From Bradysia coprophila (lineage: Eukaryota > Arthropoda > Insecta > Diptera > Sciaridae), in NCBI RefSeq assembly GCF_014529535.1, contig NW_023503320.1, positions 1-64,000 on the forward strand: a stretch of DNA of 64,000 bases. Reading direction: 5' to 3'. Positions 42,808-55,430 of this stretch are shown piece after piece. Within the stretch, counting starts at the first letter, position 1. Each line of letters begins with the position of its first letter. The position numbers and the translations under genes were made by a program. The notes beneath the pieces were generated by a model. It was not told the DNA's origin, did no database searches, and saw only the letters and a list, made by a program, of their open reading frames with translations.

Positions 42808-44614
42808 CAAGGCATCAGAACAGTCGGAGCGTTTGCTGCGACTTAGTCCCGTACGATCCGTAATCCTATTTCGTCCGTAACCATAATACGTCCGTAGCCG
42901 TAATACGCCCGGAACCCTAATACGTCTACAACCCTCTAATGCGTCTGTTACCAAAATGCAAGTCAAGTTTTGAACGTTGGACCAAAAAGATCATGAACTG
43001 GCGACCATATAAAAGACGAGCTATAGGTAGACCACCAGAGAGATGGACAAACGGAATTAAGAATATTGCAGGTACAAACTGGCAGCAAATGGCAATGGAT
43101 CGTACGAAATGGAAAGAAGTTGGAGAGGCCTACATCCAGCAGTGGATAGAAACAGGCTGAAAAAGAAGAAGAAGAAGAAGAAGTCAAGTTGGGCATGGTC
43201 AAATTTACTGAAAGTGTTCATTTTTAAAATTGCGCATAGCGCAATTACGAAAGCCCGTACGAAGTACCTCTCAAATAAAACCAACAATTTACGACATTAT
43301 TTTATAAACCCAAATTTTTTTGCCAACTTTCCATTGGGTATTTAATTACCTCTCAAATAAAACAAAAACTAGCAAAATCGGTTGAGATTTACTCGATTTA
43401 TGTGCAAAAAGCACTTAGGGCCGAGTAGCTGCCTTAGTCCAAGGGCGCAAATTTGAAACTTTTTTTGCCATCATTCTATTCGGCATTCAATTATCTCTCA
43501 AATGAAACAAAAACTAGCAAAATCGGATGAGATTTACTCGAGTTATGTGCAAAAAACACTTAGGGCCGAGTAGCGGCCTTAGTCCAAGGGCCCAAATTTG
43601 AAAAATTTTTCGCCACGTTCTTTTCGGTATTCAATTACCTTCCATAAAAAACTAAATCTAGCAAAATCGGATGAGATTTACTCGATTTATGTGCAAAAAA
43701 CACTTAGGGCCGAGTAGCGGCCTTAGTCCAAGGGCCCAAATTTTAAACTTTTTTCGCCACGGTCTTTTCGGTATTCAATTACCTTCCATAAAAAACTAAA
43801 TCTAGCAAAATCGGATGAGATTTACTCGATTTATGTGCAAAAAACACTTAGGGCCGAGTAGCGGCCTTAGTCCAAGGGCCCAAATTTGAAACTTTTTTTG
43901 CCATCATTCTATTCGGCATTCAACTATCTCTCAAATGAAACAAAATCTAGCAAAATCGGATGAGATTTACTCGATTTATGTGCAAAAAACACTTAGGGCC
44001 GAGTAGCGGCCTTAGTCCAAGGGCCCAAATTTGAAACATTTTTTGCCATCATTCTATTCGGTATTCAATTATCTCTCAAATAAAACAAAATCTAGCAAAA
44101 CCGGATGAGATTTACTCGATTTATGTGCAAAAAACACTTAGGGCCGAGTAGCGGCCTTAGTCCAAGGGCCCAAATTTGAAACTTTTTTCGCCACGTTCTT
44201 TTCGGTATTCAATTACCTTCCATAAAAAACTAAATCTGGCAAAATCGGATGAGATTTACTCGATTTATGTGGAAAAAACACTTAGGGCCGAGTAACGACC
44301 TTTGAGCCCTCCCAACAAGCTCGCGTTGCATCCTACACAAAAACAATGTTCAGCAACTTTGTTCTACTCGTCAATACCTTTCATTTGATATATCACAAGC
44401 AGCTATTACGTGCGTATTTCGGTAGATATCGTCGAAAGACTGAAAAACACCTATAGGGCCCTAGCTCTGGAAGGGCCGACCCTACCATGCCCATTTTCGA
44501 ACTTGACCTTACTTTTGTCGATACCAATCGGGGAAAAAAAGAATTTTGAAAAAAGGTTGTGATTTGCTCAAGCTAGAGGGGTCACGGACGGACGGACGGA
44601 CGGACGGACATTTT
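42808..44614 (-). mobile_element. TAGCCCCGTACG-family copy, tail to (GGAC)n, with array
   Basis: Reversed orientation: tail hairpin block near 42810-42845, the GCGC hairpin near 43230, a 145-bp array (about 43330-44290, six to seven units), a unique stretch, and a (GGAC)n tract at about 44586-44610. Its body is closely similar to 51167-54000, including private variants, which marks a segmental duplication. RTE fragment R2 is inserted in it. Confidence 0.75.
42970..43180 (+). mobile_element. RTE copy R2, 211-bp 3' fragment
   Basis: It encodes only the last 60 or so residues (WTKKIMNW to QQWIETG), then the (AAG)n tail. The 10-bp duplication AAGTCAAGTT flanks it (42960-42969, 43181-43190). The paralogous site at about 51312-51331 has no insertion. 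Confidence 0.92.
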
Positions 44615-46948
44615 TAGCCCCGTACGAAGTACTGGGGGCTTATAAGATTAATATGCCGTTTGTAACACGTCGAATTGGAAGCAGACAGTAAGGGCAAAGC
44701 ATTTGGTTATGTTCATAGACTACGAATCCGCAATAAAAACAAGGCATCAGAACAGTCGGAGCGTTTGCTGCGACTTAGTCCCGTACGACCCGTAATCCTA
44801 TTTCGTCCGTAACCATAATACGTCCGTAGCCGTAATACGCCCGGAACCCTAATACGCCTACAACCCTCTAATGCGTCTGTTACCAAAATGCAAGTGAAGT
44901 TGATCATGGTCAAATTTACTGAAAGTGTTCATTTTTAAAATTGCGCATAGCGCAATTACGAAAGCCCGTACGAAGTACCTCTCAAATAAAACCAACAATT
45001 TACGATATTATTTTAGAAACCCAAAATTTTTTGCCAACTTTCTATTGGGTATTCAATTATCTCTCAAATGAAACAAAAACTAGCAAAATCGGATGAGATT
45101 TACTCGATTTATGTGCAAAAAACACTTAGGGCCGAGTAGCGGCCTTAGTCCAAGGGCCAAATTTGAAACTTTTTTCGCCACGTTCTTTTCGGTATTCAAT
45201 TACCTTCCATAAAAAACTAAATCTAGCAAAATCGGATGAGATTTACTCGATTTATGTGCAAAAAACACTTAGGGCCGACTAGCGGTCTTAGTCCAAGGCC
45301 CAAATTTGAAACTTTTTTGCCATCATTCTATTCGGCATTCAATTATCTCTTAAATAAAACAAAATCTAGCAAAATCGGATGAGATTTACTCGATTTATGA
45401 GCAAAAAACACTTAGGGCCGAGTACCGGCCTTAGTCCAAGGGCCCAAATTTGAAACTTTTTTCGCCACGTTCTTTTCGGTATTCAATTACCTTCCATAAA
45501 AAACTAAATCTAGCAAAATCGGATGAGATTTACTCGATTTATGTGCAAAAAACACTTATGGCTGAGTAGCGGCCTTAGTCCAAAGGGCCCAAATTTGAAA
45601 CTTTTTTGCCATCATTCTATTCGGCATTCAATTATCTCTCAAATAAAACAAAATCTAGCAAAATCGGATGAGATTTACTCGATTTATGAGCAAAAAACAC
45701 TTAGGGCCGAGTAGCGCCTTAGTCCAAGGGCCCAAATTTGAAACTTTTTTCGCCACGTTCTTTTCGGTATTCAATTACCTTCCATAAAAAACTAAATCTA
45801 GCAAAATCGGATGAGATTTACTCGATTTATGTGCAAAAACACTTAGGGCCGACTAGCGGTCTTAGTCCAAGGGCCCAAATTTGAAACTTTTTTGCCATCA
45901 TTCTATTCGGCATTCAATTATCTCTTAAATAAAACAAAATCTAGCAAAATCGGATGAGATTTACTCGATTTATGAGCAAAAAACACTTAGGGCCGAGTAC
46001 CGGCCTTAGTCCAAGGGCCCAAATTTGAAACTTTTTTCGCCACGTTCTTTTCGGTATTCAATTACCTTCCATAAAAAACTAAATCTAGCAAAATCGGATG
46101 AGATTTACTCGATTTATGTGCAAAAAACACTTAGGGCTGAGTAGCGGCCTTAGTCCAAAGGGCCCAAATTTGAAACTTTTTTTGCCATCATTCTATTCGG
46201 CATTCAATTATCTCTCAAATAAAACAAAATCTAGCAAAATCGGATGAGATTTACTCGATTTATGAGCAAAAAACACTTAGGGCCGAGTAGCGGCCTTAGT
46301 CCAAGGCCCAAATTTGAAACTTTTTTCGACACATTCTTTTCGGTATTCAATTACCTTCCATAAAAAACTAAATCTGGCAAAATCAGATGAGATTTACTCG
46401 ATTTATGTGGAAAAAACACTTTGGGCCGAGTAACGACCTTTGAGCCCTTCCAACAAGCTCGCGTTGCATCCTACACAAAAACAATGTTCAGCAACTTTGT
46501 TCTACTCGTCAATACCTTTTATTTGATATATCACAAGCAGCTATTGCGTGCGTATTTCGGTAGATATCGTCGAAAGACTGAAAAACACCTATAGGGCCTT
46601 AGCTCTGGAAGGGCCGACCCTACCATGTCCATTTTCGAACTTGACCTTACTTTTGTCGATACCAATCGGGGAAAAAAAGAATTTTGAAAAAAGGTTGTGA
46701 TTTGCTCAAGCTAGAGGGGTCACGGACGGACGGACGGACGGACGGACGGACGGACGGACGGACGGACGGACGGACGGACGGACGGACGGATGGACGGACG
46801 GACGGACGGACGGACGGACATTTTTTTTATTGCGGATTCGTCATCTATGAACATAACCAAATGCTTTGCCCTTACTGTCTGCTTCCAATTCGACGTGTTA
46901 CAAACGGCATATTAATCTTATAAGCCCCCAGTACTTCGTACGGGGCTA
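44615..46948 (-). mobile_element. Complete long copy of the TAGCCCCGTACG family, 2334 bp
   Basis: TIRs of about 125 bp (44615-44739 and 46824-46948) differ at only two or three positions. Inside, from left to right, are the tail hairpin block, the GCGC hairpin, a 145-bp array (about 45040-46435, roughly ten units), a 250-bp unique stretch and a (GGAC)n tract of about 100 bp (46722-46820). There is no protein. It gives the clearest view of the family's layout. Confidence 0.82.
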
Positions 46949-48772
46949 AAAATGTCCGTCCGTCCGTCCGTCCGTGACCCCTCTAGCTTGAGCAAATCAC
47001 AACCTTTTTTCAAAATTCTTTTTTTCCCCGATTGGTATCGACAAAAGTAAGGTCAAGTTCGAAAATGGGCATGATAGGGTCGGCCCTTCCAGAGCTAGGG
47101 CCCTATATGTGTTTTTCAGTCTTTCGACGATATCTACCGAAATACGCACGCAATAGCTGCTTGTGATATATCAAATGAAAGGTATTGACGAGTAGAACAA
47201 AGTTGCTGAACATTGTTTTTGTGTAGGATGCAACGCGAGCTTGTTGGTAGGGCTCAAAGGTCGTTACTCGGCCCTAAGAGTTTTTTCCACATAAATCGAG
47301 TAAATCTCATCCGATTTTGCCAGATTTAGTTTTTTATGGAAGGTAATTGAATACCGAAAAGAACGTGTCGAAAAAAGTTTCAAATTTGGGCCCTTGGACT
47401 AAGGCCGCTACTCGGCCCTAAGTGTTTTTTGCACATAAATCGAGTAAATCTTATCCGATTTTGCCAGATTTAGTTTTTTATGGAAGGTAATTGAATACCG
47501 AAAAGAACGTGGCGAAAAAAGTTTCAAATTTGGGCCCTTGGACTAAGGCCGCTACTCGACCCTAAGTGTTTTTTCCACATAAATCGAGTAAATCTCATCC
47601 GATTTTGCCAGATTTAGTTTTTTATGTAAGGTAATTGAATACCGAAAAGAACGTGGCGAAAAAAGTTTCAAATTTGGGCCCTTGGACTAAGGCCGCTACT
47701 CGGCCCTAAGTGTTTTTTGCACATAAATCGAGTAAATCTTATCCGATTTTGCTAGATTTAGTTTTTTATGGAAGGTAATTGAATACCGAAAAGAACGTGG
47801 CGAAAAAAGTTTCAAATTTGGGCCCTTGGACTAAGGCCGCTACTCGGCCCTAAGTGTTTTTTGCACATAAATCGAGTAAATCTCATCCGATTTTGCTAGA
47901 TTTTGTTTCATTTGAGAGATAATTGAATGCCGAATTGAATGATGGCAAAAAAAGTTTCAAATTTGGGCCTTTGGACTAAGGCCGCTACTCGGCCCTAAGT
48001 GTTTTTTGCACATAAATCGAGTAAATCTCATCCGATTTTGCTAGATTTAGTTTTTTATGGAATCTAATTGAATACCGAAAAGAACGTGGCGAAAAAAGTT
48101 TCAAATTTGGGCCCTTGGACTAAGGCCGCTACTCTGCCCTAAGTGTTTTTTGCACATAAATCGAGTAAATCTTATCCGATTTTGCTAGATTTAGTTTTTT
48201 ATGGAAGGTAATTGAATACCGAAAAGAACGTGGCGAAAAAAGTTTCAAATTTGGGCCCTTGGACTAAGGCCGCTATTGGGCCCTAAGTGTTTTTTGCACA
48301 TAAATCGAGTAAATCTCATCCGATTTTGCTAGTTTTGGTTTCATTTGAGAGATAATTGAATACCCAATAGAAAATAATATCGTAAATTGTTGGTTTTATT
48401 TGAGAGGTACTTCGTACGGGCTTTCGTAATTGCGCTATGCGCAATTTTAAAAATGAACACTTTCAGTAAATTTGACCATTCCCAACTTGACTTGCATTTT
48501 GGTAACAGACGCATTAGAGGGTTGTAGACGTATTAGGGTTCCGGGCGTATTACGGCTACGGACGTATTATGGTTACGAACGAAATAGGATTACGGGTCGT
48601 ACGGGGCTAAGTCGCAGCAAACGCTCCGACTGTTCTGATGCCTTGTTTTTATTGCGGATTCGTCATCTATGAACATAACCAAAAGCTTTGCCCTTACTGT
48701 TTGCTTCCAATTCGACGTGTTACAAACGGCATATTAATCTTATAAGCCCCCAGTACTTCGTACGGGGCTAAA
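46949..48772 (+). mobile_element. TAGCCCCGTACG-family copy sharing a TIR with its neighbour
   Basis: A (GTCC)n tract follows directly on the previous element's right TIR. Then come the unique stretch, a 145-bp array (about 47250-48365), the GCGC hairpin near 48430, the tail hairpin at 48610-48631, and an inverted head block ending near 48772. The two neighbours are thus mirror images about the shared block at 46824-46948. Confidence 0.78.
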
Positions 48773-48888
48773 AATTTTGCGTCACAAAGTGGCAGATGAT
48801 TCGGACGTATTAGGACGTATTCTTGCCTATTTTTAAAAAAATTTTAAAAGTACTTTCCTCAACATCTGCCACTTGTGACGCAAAATTT

Positions 48889-49048
48889 TTTTTGGTAAAA
48901 TTTTGTTTCTAGAATTTCTTTGGTCAAATTTTTTCTGTTACAGTTTTTGCGTACAAGCGGAGAATGCGTCACCTCCAGCGATATCAGTTGTTTTGGAAGT
49001 ATACACAGGGACTTGCGTCACTTTTACTCTTTTGAGTGTTTTTGACTG
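48889..49048. repeat. 160-bp terminal inverted arm, right
   Basis: Reverse complement of 42648-42807, ending TTTTTGACTG. Just beyond it TATCAGTT-TTTTGGAAG repeats a motif found inside the arm. Confidence 0.8.
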
Positions 49049-49069
49049 ATATCAGTTCTTTTGGAAGAA

Positions 49070-50765
49070 TTAGTAGATTGAAAAATTTGAAAAATTTGAT
49101 AAATTTAAAAAATTTGATAAATTTGAAAATTTTGAAAATTTTTGAAATTTTTGAAAAGTTTTGGCAATTTTTGAAATTTTTGAAATTTTTTTAAAATTTT
49201 GAAAATTTTTTAAAATTTTGAAATTTTTTTAAAACTTTGGAAAAATTTTCAAATTTTGAAAAATTTTCAAAATTTCAAAAAAAAATTAAAATTTTAGCTA
49301 ACTATATAGGTCAATATAGCTATATATAGGTCAATATAGTCATCTACTAACTATATATAGGTCAATATAGCTATATACTAACTAGATATAGGCCAATGTA
49401 ACTATATATGTTAATATAGCTATATACTAACTATATAGGTCAACATATCTATATATAGGTCAATGTAGTCATATACTAACCATATATAGGTCAATATTGC
49501 TATATAGTAACTATATATAGGTCAATATAGCTATATATAGGTTAATATAGGTCAATATAGCTACATATATGTCAATATAGCTATATATAGGTCAATATAG
49601 TCATATAATAACTATATATAGGTCAATGTAGCTATATAATAACTATATATAGGTCAATATAGTCATATACTAACTATATATGGGTCAACATAGCTATATA
49701 TAGGTAAATATAGCTACATATAGGTGAATATAGCTATATATATGTCAATATAGTCATATACTAACTATATATAGGTCAACATAGCTATATATAGGTAAAT
49801 ATAGCTATATATAGGTCAATATAGCTATATATATGTCAATATAGTTATATATAGGTCAATATAGCTATATATAGGTCAATATCGCTATATATATAGGTCA
49901 ATATAGCTATATATAGGTCAATATAGCTATATACTAACTATTTATAGGTCAATATAGCTATATATAAGTCAATATAGTTATATATAGGCCAATGTAGCTA
50001 TATATAGGTCAATATAGCTATATATATGTCAATATAGCTATATATATCTCAATATAACTGTATATACGTCCCGTTGCCCAACATACACCAAAAGTGATCA
50101 AATTTTTCCCGCTGCCCAACATACACCAAAAGTGACCAAATTTTTCCCGCTACCCAACATACACCAAAAGTGACCACATTTTTCCCGCTGCCCAACATTC
50201 ACCGAAAGTGACCAAATTTTTCCCGCTGCCCAACATTCACCGAAAGTGACCAAATTTTTCCCGCTGCCCAACATTCACCGAAAGTGACCAAATTTTTCCC
50301 GCTGCCCAACATTCACCGAAAGTGACCAAATTTTTCCCGCTGCCCAACATTCACCGAAAGTGACCAAATTTTTCCCGCTGCCCAACATTCACCGAAAGTG
50401 ACCAAATTTTTCTCGCTGCCCTACATACGACAAAAGTGACCAAATTTTTCCCGCTGCCCAACATACACCAAAAGTGATCAAATTTTTCCCGCTGCCCAAC
50501 ATTCACCGAAAGTGACCAAATTTTTCCCGCTGACCAACATACACCAAAAGTGACCAAATTTTTCCCGCTGCCCAACATACACCAAAAGTGATCAAATTTT
50601 TCCAGCTGCCCAACCATACACCGAAAGTGATCAAATTTTTCCAGTTGCCCAACCATACACCGAAAGTGATCAAATTTTTCCAGCTGCCCAACCATACACC
50701 GAAAGTGACCAAATTTTTCCAGCTGCCCAACCATACACCAAATTTAATTTTTCCTACTGCCCAAC
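49070..50765. repeat. Low-complexity and tandem arrays (20-bp and 38-bp units)
   Basis: 49076-49290 is AAATTTTGAAAA-type low complexity. About 49300-50065 is an array of GTCAATATAGCTATATATAG (20 bp) with variants. About 50070-50765 is an array of a 38-39-bp unit (CCCAACATTCACCGAAAGTG, ACCAAATTTTTCCCGCTG), about 18 copies. ORFs across it are repeat artefacts. 50770-51035 holds nothing recognised. Confidence 0.8.
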
Positions 50766-51035
50766 ATTAAAATTTTTTTTTTCAAATTTTCACACTCAAA
50801 AAATCCACGCACACACACACACTTAAAGGTGTTCTTATATGGGACTTATATGGTAACTTCGAGGAGCGCTAGCTCCCAAACGAGGCCCGTTCCCCCCAAA
50901 TTTTTTTTTCTGGAATGTTTTAGAATGACGACTAGAATCTACTCCCAAAATTTCAAGAAATTCTAAAGAAGACTTTAGGAGATAGGCTCTAACTGGAAAC
51001 ACGGACGGACGGACAAACCACAAAGTAACGTAGGA

Positions 51036-54000
51036 TTTTTAGCCCCGTACTAAGTACTGGGGGCTTATAAGATTAATATGCCGTTTGTAACATGTCGAAT
51101 TGGAAGCAGCCAGTAAGGGCAAAGCATTTGGTTATGTTCATAGATGACAAATCCGCAATAAAACAAGGCATCAGAACAGTCGGAGCGTTTGCTGCGACTT
51201 AGCCCCGTACGATCCGTAATCCTATTTCGTCCGTAACCATAATACGTCCGTAGCCGTAATACGCCCGGAACCCTAATACGTCTACAACCCTCTAATGCGT
51301 CTGTTACCAAAATGCAAGTCAAGTTGGGCATGGTCAAATTTACTGAAAGTGTTCATTTTTAAAATTGCGCGTAGCGCAATTACGAAAGCACGTACGAAGT
51401 ACCTCTCAAATAAAACCAACAATTTACGACATTATTTTATAAACCCAAATTTTTTTGCCAACTTTCCATTGGGTATTCAATTACCTCTCAAATAAAACAA
51501 AAACTAGCAAAATCGGTTGAGATTTACTCGATTTATGTGCAAAAAGCACTTAGGGCCGAGTAGCGGCCTTAGTCCAAGGGCGCAAATTTGAAACTTTTTT
51601 TGCCATCATTCTATTCGGCATTCAATTATCTCTCAAATGAAACAAAAACTAGCAAAATCGGATGAGATTTACTCGATTTATGTGCAAAAAACACTTAGGG
51701 CCGAGTAGCGGCCTTAGTCCAAGGGCCCAAATTTGAAAAATTTTTCGCCACGTTCTTTTCGGTATTCAATTACCTTCCATAAAAAACTAAATCTAGCAAA
51801 ATCGGATGAGATTTACTCGATTTATGTGCAAAAAACACTAAGGGCCGAGTAGCGGCCTTAGTCCAAGGGCCCAAATTTTAAACTTTTTTCGCCACGTTCT
51901 TTTCGGTATTCAATTACCTTCCATAAAAAACTAAATCTAGCAAAATCGGATGAGATTTACTCGATTTATGTGCAAAAAACACCTAGGGCCGAGTAGCGGC
52001 CTTAGTCCAAGGGCCCAAATTTGAAACTTTTTTTGCCATCATTCTATTCGGCATTCAACTATCTCTCAAATGAAACAAAATCTAGCAAAATCGGATGAGA
52101 TTTACTCGATTTATGTGCAAAAAACACTTAGGGCCGAGTAGCGGCCTTAGTCCAAGGGCCCAAATTTGAAACATTTTTTGCCATCATTCTATTCTTCTTC
52201 TTCTTCTTCTTTTTCAGCCTGTTTCTATCCACTGCTGGATGTAGGCCTCTCCAACTTCTTTCCATTTCGTACGATCCAATGCCATTTGCTGCCAGTTTGT
52301 ACCTGCAATATTCTTAATTCCGTTTGTCCATCTCTCTGGTGGTCTACCTATAGCTCGTCTTTTATATGGTCGCCAGTTCATGATCTTTTTGGTCCAACGT
52401 TCGTCTGTCCTTCTTGCAATATGTCCCGCCCAGCTCCATTTCAGAGATGCTATTCTTTCCATGACATCCACGACCCTGGTTTGTTGTCGAATCCATTGAT
52501 TCGTCATTCTGTCTCTGAGTGTTATTCCAAGCATACTCCGTTCCATGGCTCTTTGTGTCACTCTCAATTTTTCTTCGGATGCTTTCGTTAAAGTTAACGT
52601 TTCCGCTCCATAAGTGAGCACTGGAAGGACACAAGTGTCGAAAACTTTGCGTTTCAGACTATTATTCATTTTGCTTTTGAAAATTAGTCTGAGTTTTCCG
52701 AACGCTGCCCATGCAAGACCAATCCTACGTCTTATTTCTGCAGTTTGGTTGTCCAGACCTAACTTCAGCTTATGTCCTAGATATACGTAGCTGTCGACTC
52801 GTTCAATGACAGTGTCACCAATTTTGATTTCTCTATCGTCCCCGATGTTGGTCATGACTTTTGTTTTCGATAAGTTCATCTTGAGGCCAACTTTGTTTGC
52901 CTCTTCACTTAACTGTTGTAGCATAAGCTGAGCCTGACCTAGATTCGCTGCTATCGGTACAATGTCATCAGCGAAGCGGAGATTGCTCAGGTACTCTCCA
53001 TTTATCTTTATTCCCATTTTACTCCAGTTTAACTTCCTAAAAACACTCTGCAGAATCGCCGTGAATAATTTCGGTGAAATGGTGTCACCCTGCCTTACAC
53101 CTCGGCCAATTCTGAATTTCTCCGTGCTCTTATGAAGTTTTATACATGAAGTAGCATTTTTGTACACATATCGAATTGTGTTGGAGTACCTTGAGTCTAC
53201 TCTACATTCGTCTAATGCGTCCAATATCGACCATGTTTCCACTGAATCGAAAGCTTTTTCGAAGTCTATGAATAGCAATACTATGTCGATGTTGTATTCA
53301 CGACACTTCTCAATAAGCGTTCTCATCACTTGCAAATGGTCGTTTGTGCTGAAACCAGATCTGAAAGCAGCTTGTTCAACAGGTTGGTAGAAGTCGAACT
53401 TGTTAGTGTTCCTCTTCGTAATGATTTTCATAAACAACATTCTATTCGGTATTCAATTATCTCTCAAATAAAACAAAATCTAGCAAAACCGGATGAGATT
53501 TACTCGATTTATGTGCAAAAAACACTTAGGGCCGAGTAGCGGCCTTAGTCCAAGGGCCCAAATTTGAAACTTTTTTCGCCACGTTCTTTTCGGTATTCAA
53601 TTACCTTCCATAAAAAACTAAATCTGGCAAAATCGGATGAGATTTACTCGATTTATGTGGAAAAAACACTTAGGGCCGAGTAACGACCTTTGAGCCCTCC
53701 CAACAAGCTCGCGTTGCATCCTACACAAAAACAATGTTCAGCAACTTTGTTCTACTCGTCAATACCTTTCATTTGATATATCACAAGCAGCTATTACGTG
53801 CGTATTTCGGTAGATATCGTCGAAAGACTGAAAAACACCTATAGGGCCCTAGCTCTGGAAGGGCCGACCCTACCATGCCCATTTTCGAACTTGACCTTAC
53901 TTTTGTCGATACCAATCGGGGAAAAAAAGAATTTTGAAAAAAGGTTGTGATTTGCTCAAGCTAGAGGGGTCACGGACGGACGGACGGACGGACATTTTTT

Positions 54001-54120
54001 TTATTGCGGATTCGTCATCTATGAACATAACCAAAAGCTTTGCCCTTACTGTCTGCTTCCAATTCGACGTGTTACAAACGGCATATTAATCTTATAAGCC
54101 CCCAGTACTTCGTACGGGGC
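51036..54120 (-). mobile_element. TAGCCCCGTACG-family copy, duplicate of 42808-46948 type, carrying RTE R3
   Basis: Head block at about 51039, tail hairpin block near 51168, GCGC-type hairpin near 51365, a 145-bp array split by R3 (about 51470-52184 and 53438-53690), a unique stretch, (GGAC)n at about 53972-53992 and an inverted head block ending near 54120. Private variants shared with 43330-44290 (for example CAAAATCGGTTGAGATTT) show common descent. Confidence 0.78.
52195..53437 (-). mobile_element. RTE copy R3, 1243-bp 3' part
   Basis: One uninterrupted frame covers the reverse transcriptase from LFMKIITKRN through RFADD to EAYIQQWIETG, then the (AAG)n tail. CATTCTATTC flanks both sides (52185-52194, 53438-53447), a 10-bp duplication. 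The paralogous array at about 44050-44070 lacks the insertion. It has the unshifted KFDFYQP form. Confidence 0.93.
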
Positions 54121-55430
54121 TAAAAAATGTCCGTCCGTCCGTCCGTCCGTCCGTGACCCCTCTAGCTAGAGTAAATCACAACCTTTTTTTAAAATTCTTT
54201 TTTTCCCCGATTGGTATCGACAAAAGTAAGGTCAAGTTCGAAAATGGGCATGGTAGGGTCGGCCCTTCCAGAGCTAGGGCCCTATAGGTGTTTTTCAGTC
54301 TTTCGACGATATCTACCGAAATGCGCACGCAATAGCTGCTTGTGATATATCAAATGAAAGGTATTGACGAGTAGAACAAAGTTGCTGAACATTGTTTTTG
54401 GGTAAGATGCAACGTGGGCTTGTTGGGAGGGCTCAAAGGTCGTTACTCGGCCCTAGGTGTTTTTTGCACATAAATCGAGTAAATCTCATCCGATTTTGCT
54501 AGTTTTAGTTTTTTATGGAAGGTAATTGAATACCGAAAAGAACGTGACGAAAAAAGTTTCAAATTAGGGCCCTTGGACTAAGGCCGCTACTCGGCCCTAA
54601 GTGTTTTTTGCACATAAATCGAGTAAATCTCATCCGATTTTGCTAGTTTTTGTTTCATTTGATAGATAATTGAATGACGAATAGAATGATGGCAAAAAAG
54701 TTTCAAATGTGGGCCCTTGCACTAAGGCCGCTACTCGGCCCTACGTGTTTTTTGCACATAAATCGAGTAAATCTCATCCGATTTTGCTAGATTTAGTTTT
54801 TTATGGAGTCTAATTGAATACCGAAAAGAACGTGGCAAAAAAAGTTTCAAATTTGGGCCCTTGGACTAAGGCCGCTACTCGGCCCTAAGTGTTTTTTGCA
54901 CATAAATCGAGTAAATCTCATCCGATTTTGCTAGTTTTTGTTTCATTTGATAGATAATTGAATGACGAATAGAATGATGGCAAAAAAGTTTCAAATTTGG
55001 GCCCTTGCACTAAGGCCGCTACTCGGCCCTAAGTGCTTTTTGCACATAAATCGAGTAAATCTCAACCGATTTTGATAGTTTTTGTTTCATTTGAGAGGTA
55101 ATTGAATACCCAATGGAAAAATGGCAAAAAATTTTGGGTTTCTAAAATATTGTCGTAAATTGTTGGTTTTATTTGAAAGGTACTTCGTACGGGCTTTCGT
55201 AATTGCGCTATGCACAATTTAAAAAATGAACAGTTTCAGTAAATTTGACAATGCGCAACTTGACTTGCATTTTGGTAACAGACGCATTAGAGGGTTGTAG
55301 ACGTATTAGGGTTCCGGGCTTATTAGGGCTACGGACGTATAATGGTTGCGAACGAAATAGAATTACGGGTTGTACGGGGCTAAGTCGCAGCAAACGCTCC
55401 GACTGTTCTGATGCCTTGTTTCATTTCGTT
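54121..55430 (+). mobile_element. TAGCCCCGTACG-family copy, (GTCC)n to tail
   Basis: It starts with (GTCC)n directly after the previous head block, again sharing it. The array at about 54440-55120 has some five units. The tail block near 55370-55420 closes it. No inverted head block follows. Confidence 0.72.

Noticed and set aside
46684..46923. ORF with RTDGRTDG repeats, and SVRPSV-type ORFs at the other (GTCC)n tracts
   Set aside because: These are translations of the tetranucleotide microsatellite.
50351..50734. ORFs encoding repeated MVGQLEKF-type peptides
   Set aside because: They are the antisense reading of the 38-39-bp tandem array; the unit is not a consistent multiple of three and no gene signal surrounds it.
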